Assembly: GCA_039927975.1 (NCBI GenBank)
Contig: JBDSTZ010000622.1
Coordinates: 1-10,761, forward strand
DNA from: JBDSTZ01 sp039927975
Lineage (GTDB): Bacteria; Pseudomonadota; Gammaproteobacteria; Burkholderiales; Burkholderiaceae_D
Reading direction: 5' to 3'
DNA length: 10,761 nucleotides
In this document: positions 6,136 to 10,761 of the stretch, piece by piece
Layout of the letters: each line of letters starts with the position of its first letter
Position numbering within the stretch: position 1 is the first letter of the stretch
Made by a program: the position numbers and the translations under genes
The notes under the pieces: generated by a model
What the model was told of the DNA's origin: nothing
Seen by the model: only the letters and a program-made list of their open reading frames with translations
The model's database searches: none

Positions 6136-7491
6136 ATGAGCACGGCAAATCAAGTATCGCAGTACCAGAACACTCCCGTCATCGTCAGCATGCGCACCAT
6201 CCCGGTCGCCGGCCGTGACAGCATGCTGATGAATCTGAGCGGCGCGCACGCCCCTTACTTCACCCGCAATATCGTGATCCTCACCGACAGCAGCGGCCAG
6301 GTCGGGGTGGGCGAGGTGCCCGGCGGCGAAGCGATCCAGCGCACCCTCGACGACGCACGCGAGCTGGTGGTCGGCAAACCGATCGGCGCCTACCAGGCGA
6401 TTCTCAATTCGGTGCGGAGCGCCTTCGCCGAACGCGACGCCGGCGGGCGCGGCCTCCAGACCTTCGACCTGCGCATCACCGTGCACGCCGTCACCGCGCT
6501 CGAATGCGCCTTGCTCGACCTGCTCGGCAAATTCTGCTCGGTGCCGCTGTGCGCACTGCTCGGCGAAGGCCAGCAGCGCAGCGAGGTGCCGGTGCTCGGC
6601 TACCTGTTCTACATCGGCGACTCGGCCCTGACCGACCTGCCGTATCTGCGCGGCGAACAAGGCGCCACCGACTGGGAAAACATCCGCCACAACAAGGCCA
6701 TGGACGCCGCCTCGATCGTGCGCCTGGCCGAGGCGGCGCATGCGCGTTACGGCTTCTGCGACTTCAAGCTCAAGGGCGGTGTGCTGCGCGGCGAAGAGGA
6801 GATCGAAGCGGTCACCGCGCTGGCCGAGCGCTTCCCGCAGGCGCGCATCACGCTCGACCCGAATGGCGGCTGGCTGCTGCAGGACGCGATTCGCCTGTGC
6901 CGCGACCAGCACAAGGTGCTGGCCTACGCCGAAGACCCGTGCGGCGCCGAGGGCGTGTTCTCGGCGCGCGAGGTGATGGCTGAATTCCGCCGCGCCACCG
7001 GACTGAAAACCGCCACCAACATGGTCGCCACCGACTGGCGCGAACTCGGTCACGCGGTGCAGCTGCAATCGGTCGACATTCCGCTGGCCGACCCGCACTT
7101 CTGGACCATGCAAGGCTCGGTCCGGGTGGCTCAGCTGTGCAAGGAATGGGGGCTGACCTGGGGTTCGCACTCGAACAACCACTTCGACATTTCGCTGGCG
7201 ATGTTCACGCATGTGGCGGCGGCCGCGCCGGGCAATATCACCGCCATCGACACCCACTGGATCTGGCAGGACGGCCAGCGCCTGGGCAAGGCGCCGTTGC
7301 AGATCGAGGGCGGCAAGATCGCCGTGCCGAGCACCCCGGGACTCGGTGTGGAGCTGGACATGGAGCAGATCGAGGCGGCGCACCAGGTCTACCGCGAGAT
7401 GGGTCTGGGCGCGCGCTCGGACGCCACCGCGATGCAGTACCTGATCCCGGGCTGGAAGTTCGACAACAAGCGGCCTTGCATGCTGCGTTGA
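6136..7491 (+). CDS. gudD: Glucarate dehydratase (enolase superfamily)
   Basis: Cytoplasmic enzyme that dehydrates D-glucarate (and usually L-idarate) to 5-dehydro-4-deoxy-D-glucarate, a step in uronate/aldarate catabolism. It has 451 residues, against 446 in E. coli GudD. The whole length matches the family: VAGRDSMLMNLSGAHAP (24-40), the capping-domain block DAGGRGLQTFDLR (101-113), and DPHFWTMQGSVRVAQLC (319-335). Catalytic set seen: K211 and K213 in FKLKGG, metal ligands D241 (LDPNGGW), E266 (YAEDPCG) and N295 (TATNM), and the H345-D319 dyad (GSHSNNH and PLAD). These align with E. coli K207, H339 and D313 at a constant offset of six. With all residues intact it is more likely GudD than the GudX paralogue, which lacks good activity. 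Transcription starts from the promoter with the xyl-box-like operator, so induction with xylan-derived sugar is likely. The GH2 gene follows in the same direction. Confidence 0.95.
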   Translation: MSTANQVSQYQNTPVIVSMRTIPVAGRDSMLMNLSGAHAPYFTRNIVILTDSSGQVGVGEVPGGEAIQRTLDDARELVVGKPIGAYQAILNSVRSAFAERDAGGRGLQTFDLRITVHAVTALECALLDLLGKFCSVPLCALLGEGQQRSEVPVLGYLFYIGDSALTDLPYLRGEQGATDWENIRHNKAMDAASIVRLAEAAHARYGFCDFKLKGGVLRGEEEIEAVTALAERFPQARITLDPNGGWLLQDAIRLCRDQHKVLAYAEDPCGAEGVFSAREVMAEFRRATGLKTATNMVATDWRELGHAVQLQSVDIPLADPHFWTMQGSVRVAQLCKEWGLTWGSHSNNHFDISLAMFTHVAAAAPGNITAIDTHWIWQDGQRLGKAPLQIEGGKIAVPSTPGLGVELDMEQIEAAHQVYREMGLGARSDATAMQYLIPGWKFDNKRPCMLR

Positions 7492-7506
7492 GCGATACAA
7501 AACCGC

Positions 7507-7568
7507 CGCGCGGCCGGCGCCTGACGACGGCCGCGCGAGCACCACTATAAAGCGGCCGTGCAACGGCC
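7507..7568 (+). other. Two hairpins in the gudD-GH2 gap, with a weak -10-like box
   Basis: Stem 1 pairs CGCGCGGCCG (7507-7516) with CGGCCGCGCG (7528-7537), 11-nt loop, no T-tract. Stem 2 pairs GGCCGT (7554-7559) with ACGGCC (7563-7568) over a 3-nt loop, 7 nt before the GH2 ribosome site. Between them TATAAA (7546-7551) resembles a -10 box but its only -35 candidate, CTGACG (7521-7526), is poor and 19 bp away. Likely an mRNA processing or partial-termination region inside a two-gene operon. Confidence 0.5.
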
Positions 7569-7575
7569 CGATAAC

Positions 7576-7580
7576 GGAGA
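7576..7580 (+). promoter_or_regulatory. Ribosome binding site of the GH2 gene
   Basis: GGAGA lies seven bases before ATG 7588 and decides this start over ATG 7558, which has no such site and would put ten charged residues before the signal peptide. Confidence 0.8.
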
Positions 7581-7587
7581 CAATCGG

Positions 7588-10575
7588 ATGCACAGAATCC
7601 TGCGGACAGCCCTGCTGTCGGCCTGCGCAGCCATGGCGCTGGCGGCCTTGCCGGCCAGTGCGCAGCGCGCCTCGACCAGTGTGAAGTCGCCGCGCCAGAG
7701 CTTCAGCTTCAACCAGGGCTGGCAGATGAAGACCGGCGACGACCCTGCCGCCTCGAAGCTAGAATACGACGACGCTGCCTGGACCAAGGTCAACCTGCCG
7801 CATGCCTTCAACGAGACGGAAGCATTCGCCGTCAATGGCGCGCGTCTGTCGGCCGGCGTCACTTGGTATCGCAAGCGCTTTGCGCTGCCGGCCGGCGTCA
7901 ACCCGGCGCATGCGCTGATCGAATTCGAGGGCGTGCGCCAGGCCGCCGAAGTGTGGGTCAACGGCGAGCGCATCGGCCTCAATGAAAACGGCGTGATGGC
8001 GTTTGGCTTCGATATCGCCAGGGCCCTCAAGCCGGGATCGAACCTGATCGCGGTGCGCGTCGACAGCGACTGGAAGTACAAGGAGCGCGCCACCGGCACC
8101 AACTTCCAATGGGTGCACAACAGCTTCAACGCCAATTACGGCGGCATCAACCACCCGGTCAGCTTGCACCTGACGGGCGATTTGTACCAGACCTTGCCGC
8201 TGTATTCCTCGCTCGGCACCACCGGCGCCTACATCTACGGCGACCAGTACGACATCGCCGGCAAGGCCGCCACCATCCATGCCGAGAGCGAAGTCAAAAA
8301 TGACAGCGCCGCCGCGCGCAGCATTGGTTACGGCGTCGTCGTGCGCGACCTTGATGGCAAGGTGGTGGCGCGCTTCGACAGCGCGCCGGTGACCATCGCG
8401 CCCGGCCAGAGCGCGATCTTGAAGGCACAGCGGCGCGTCAAGGGCCTCAACTTCTGGAGCTGGGGTTACGGCTACCTCTACACCGTCACCACCACGCTGA
8501 GCGAAAAGGGCAAGGTCGTCGACGCGGTCGATACGCGCACAGGCTTTCGCTCGACGGAGTTCGCCAATGGGATGGTCAAGCTCAATGGCCGCGTGCTGCA
8601 GATGAAAGGCTACGCCCAGCGCAGCACCAATGAATGGCCGGCGGTCGGCGTGACGGTGCCGCCCTGGGTCAGCGATTTCGGCAACAAGCTGATGTTGGAG
8701 AGCAATGCCAACCTGGTGCGCTGGATGCACATCACCCCCAACAAGCAGGACGTCGAATCGTCCGACCGCTTGGGCCTGATCGAGGCGATGCCGGCCGGCG
8801 ACGCCGAGCGCGATGTCGCCGGCCGCCAATGGGAGCAGCGCGTCGATCTCATGCGCGATGCCATCATCTACAACCGCAACAATCCGTCGATCCTGTTTTA
8901 TGAAGGCGGCAATACGGGCATTACCGAAGCGCACATGAGCGACCTCAAGTCCTTGCGCGACAAGTACGATCCGCATGGCGGACGGGCGGCGGGCAGCCGC
9001 GAGATGCTCGACTCGAAGGTGGCCGAATACGGCGGCGAGATGCTCTACATTAACAAGAGCAAGGGCAAGCCCTTCTGGGCGATGGAGTATTCGCGCGATG
9101 AAGCGGCGCGCGCCTTCCAGGACGACTTCACGCCGCCGTTCCACAAGGATGCGCCGGCCTACAACCGCAACGTCGAATCGATCGCGGTGGAGAACATCCA
9201 GCGCTGGTGGGATTTCTATCGCTACCGTCCGGGTACCGGGGAGAGGGTTAGTTCGGGCGGCGTCAACATCGGCTTTACCGATTCGAATTCGCACTTCCGC
9301 GGCGATAACAACTACCGCCGTTCCGGCGAAGTCGACCCGATGCGCATTCCAAAGGACAGCCTGTGGGTGCACCGGGTGATGTGGGATGGCTGGGTCGACG
9401 CGAGCAGCCGCGAGACCTTCATCATCGGCCACTGGAACTACGCGCCGGGCACCACCAAGACGGTCTACGTGGCATCGGCGGCCGACAGCGTGGAGCTGCT
9501 GCGCAATGGCCGTTCGCTCGGCAAGGGCGTGCGCAGCGACGGCTTCCTGCATACCTTCAAGGACGTGGCCTTCGAAGCGGGCGAGCTGAAGGCGGTATCG
9601 ACTTTCGCGGATGGCAAAACCACGAGCGACGCGCGCAAGACGGCCGGTGCGCCCGCTGCGATTCGCCTGACCCCGCGCACCGGACCGCGCGGCTTCATGG
9701 CCGACGGTAACGACCTGTTGATGGTCGATGTGGCGGTGGTCGACCAAACCGGCCAGGTGGTGCCGACGGCGATGAACGCGATCAGCTTCAAGCTCGATGG
9801 CGCGGCGGTGTGGAAGGGCGGCGTCGCGCAGAAGGGCGAGGGCGCCGACAAGGCCAAGTCGGACAACTACGTGCTGGCGACCACGCTGCCGGTGGAACTG
9901 GGCCTGAACCGCGTGCTGGTGCGCTCGACCAATCAGGCCGGAACGGTGAAGCTGGTGGCCAGCGCCGAAGGGCTGGCGCCGGCGGCTATCGATGTCGTCA
10001 GCAAGCCGGTGGTGGCGGTCGATGGCTTGTCGACCGTGTTCCCGCAGGATGCGCAGCCGGTCAACCTGACGCGCGGACCGACGCCGTTGACCAGGTCCTA
10101 CACCGATACTGTGCGCTCGCTGCCGGTGGTGGCGATCAGTGCGGGCTCGAATCAGGCGAACGCGCGCAACAGCCACGACGACAACGAGCGCTCGGCCTGG
10201 AACAGCGACGGCAGCGCCGATGGCGCGTGGATCGAGTATGACCTCGGCACGCCGCAGAAGGTGTCGGCGCTGTCGCTCAAGCTGACCGGATGGCGCTTGC
10301 GGACCTATGTGCTGAAAGTGACGCTCGACGGCGTCACCGTGTTCGCCGGTGAAGTGCCGAAGTCGCTGGGCTACGCGGATCTGGATTTTCCGGTGGCGCG
10401 GCGGCGCAAGCTGCGCATCGCGCTGACCAAGGGCACCGAGGACCGCGACGCGTTCGGCGCGATCGTCGAATTGAAGAGTGACCGCGACGCTTACGGAACC
10501 GGGGCCGAGAAGGTGGCGACGGGGATGAAGCTAAGCGTGGTCGAGGCCGACATTCTGGGACCGGTCGGCAAGTAG
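7588..10575 (+). CDS. Secreted glycoside hydrolase family 2 protein with DUF4982-like and discoidin-like C-terminal domains
   Basis: The product has 995 residues with a Sec signal peptide at 1-25 (MHRILRTALLSACAAM core, cleavage after ASA). Order of domains: GH2 sugar-binding sandwich about 37-200 (FNQGW, WYRKRF, FEGVRQAAEVWVNG), an Ig-like domain about 205-325, a TIM barrel about 330-600, a DUF4982-like beta domain about 608-680, a further Ig-like region about 690-810, and a discoidin/F5-8C-like domain about 845-963 (RSAWNSDGSADGAWIEYDLG). In the barrel, KGYAQRSTNEWP and NANLVRWMH fit GH2. The usual acid/base motif NHPS..W..GNE appears as NNPSILFYEGGNT (431-443), with Thr443 where Glu is expected and Glu439 four positions before. 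The nucleophile region KPFWAMEYS keeps Glu500. GH2 contains beta-galactosidases, beta-glucuronidases and beta-mannosidases; I cannot choose the substrate. Placement after gudD suggests a uronate- or xylan-related glycan. The length and extra domains exceed LacZ-like barrels and suit a periplasmic or secreted polymer-acting enzyme. Confidence 0.85.
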   Translation: MHRILRTALLSACAAMALAALPASAQRASTSVKSPRQSFSFNQGWQMKTGDDPAASKLEYDDAAWTKVNLPHAFNETEAFAVNGARLSAGVTWYRKRFALPAGVNPAHALIEFEGVRQAAEVWVNGERIGLNENGVMAFGFDIARALKPGSNLIAVRVDSDWKYKERATGTNFQWVHNSFNANYGGINHPVSLHLTGDLYQTLPLYSSLGTTGAYIYGDQYDIAGKAATIHAESEVKNDSAAARSIGYGVVVRDLDGKVVARFDSAPVTIAPGQSAILKAQRRVKGLNFWSWGYGYLYTVTTTLSEKGKVVDAVDTRTGFRSTEFANGMVKLNGRVLQMKGYAQRSTNEWPAVGVTVPPWVSDFGNKLMLESNANLVRWMHITPNKQDVESSDRLGLIEAMPAGDAERDVAGRQWEQRVDLMRDAIIYNRNNPSILFYEGGNTGITEAHMSDLKSLRDKYDPHGGRAAGSREMLDSKVAEYGGEMLYINKSKGKPFWAMEYSRDEAARAFQDDFTPPFHKDAPAYNRNVESIAVENIQRWWDFYRYRPGTGERVSSGGVNIGFTDSNSHFRGDNNYRRSGEVDPMRIPKDSLWVHRVMWDGWVDASSRETFIIGHWNYAPGTTKTVYVASAADSVELLRNGRSLGKGVRSDGFLHTFKDVAFEAGELKAVSTFADGKTTSDARKTAGAPAAIRLTPRTGPRGFMADGNDLLMVDVAVVDQTGQVVPTAMNAISFKLDGAAVWKGGVAQKGEGADKAKSDNYVLATTLPVELGLNRVLVRSTNQAGTVKLVASAEGLAPAAIDVVSKPVVAVDGLSTVFPQDAQPVNLTRGPTPLTRSYTDTVRSLPVVAISAGSNQANARNSHDDNERSAWNSDGSADGAWIEYDLGTPQKVSALSLKLTGWRLRTYVLKVTLDGVTVFAGEVPKSLGYADLDFPVARRRKLRIALTKGTEDRDAFGAIVELKSDRDAYGTGAEKVATGMKLSVVEADILGPVGK

Positions 10576-10593
10576 GGTCCGGCGGGACAACTT

Positions 10594-10761
10594 AGCCAAA
10601 TACCAGCCGAACCCCAGCCGAACCCCAGCCGAACCCCAGCCGAACCCCAGCCGAACCCTAGCCGAACCCCAGCCGAACCCCAGCGGAACCCCAGCCGAAC
10701 CCCAGCCGGACCCTAGCCGAACCCCAGCCGAACCCCAGCCGAACCCCAGCCGAACCCTAGC
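10594..10761. repeat. 11-bp tandem repeat array (minisatellite), truncated by the window end
   Basis: Unit AGCCGAACCCC. A degenerate first copy AGCCAAATACC (10594-10604) is followed by 14 complete copies from 10605 to 10758 and the start of a fifteenth. Most copies are identical; variants are a final T in copies 5, 10 and 14, AGCGG in copy 8 and AGCCGG in copy 10. The array starts 18 bp after the GH2 stop codon. On the minus strand each copy gives a GGGG (or AGGG) run separated by 7 nt, fitting the G-quadruplex pattern. Because 11 is not a multiple of 3, coding would cycle all frames; I see no start codon and do not call it a gene. Confidence 0.95.

Noticed and set aside
5671..7593. Long minus-strand open frame of 640 codons
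   Set aside because: It lies opposite gudD, whose full-length homology and catalytic residues are clear; the frame has no recognisable domain and is a GC-rich antisense shadow.
7759..10176. Minus-strand open frame of 805 codons opposite the GH2 gene
   Set aside because: Arg/His/Ala-rich composition typical of antisense frames in high-GC DNA, no domains, and fully overlapped by a gene with signal peptide, ribosome site and family motifs.
10577..10588. Small hairpin GTCC-GGCG-GGAC after the GH2 stop as a terminator
   Set aside because: Only a 4-bp stem with no T-tract; too weak to call.
10594..10761. CRISPR array
   Set aside because: The repeat has an 11-bp period with no spacers, so it is a minisatellite and not a CRISPR array.

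Overview
The window is about 10.8 kb of high-GC proteobacterial chromosome, most consistent with a betaproteobacterium of the Oxalobacteraceae type (Massilia/Duganella-like). That assignment is an inference from GC-rich codon use, the xylFGH layout and the style of the secreted carbohydrate enzymes; no rRNA or marker gene fixes it. No tRNA, rRNA, CRISPR, phage or insertion-sequence gene is visible.

Left part (1-3281, + strand): the 3' end of xylF, then xylG and xylH, which together encode a complete-looking high-affinity D-xylose ABC importer (binding protein, double-ATPase, permease). Two strong tandem hairpins lie in the xylF-xylG gap. A near-perfect A-tract/stem/T-tract terminator at 3331-3366 closes the operon and also serves the convergent gene.

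Middle (3405-5702, - strand): a secreted, probably Tat-exported lipoprotein with an alginate-lyase-like alpha/alpha-toroid domain, a fibronectin-III-like domain and a C-terminal LamG-like (concanavalin A-type) domain. Upstream is a gap of about 430 bp (5703-6135). It holds a short reading frame that looks like the broken N-terminus of a FadR/GntR-type regulator, an AT-rich repeat patch, and a well-formed sigma70 promoter overlapped by a palindrome resembling the XylR (LacI-family) xyl-box.

Right part (6136-10575, + strand): a glucarate dehydratase (gudD) followed 96 bp later by a secreted 995-residue multidomain glycoside hydrolase family 2 protein with a discoidin-like C-terminus. After its stop codon an 11-bp tandem repeat (about 15 copies) runs off the end of the window.

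Read together, this looks like a locus for using xylose- and uronate-containing plant polysaccharide such as glucuronoxylan: extracytoplasmic enzymes release sugars, XylFGH imports xylose, and GudD handles oxidised uronate (glucarate). The xyl-box-like operator on gudD is the sequence-level link between the xylose and uronate halves. I do not see a clearly undescribed system. The most unusual points are the GH2 enzyme lacking the canonical acid/base glutamate position, the G-rich minisatellite, the relict regulator and the operator.
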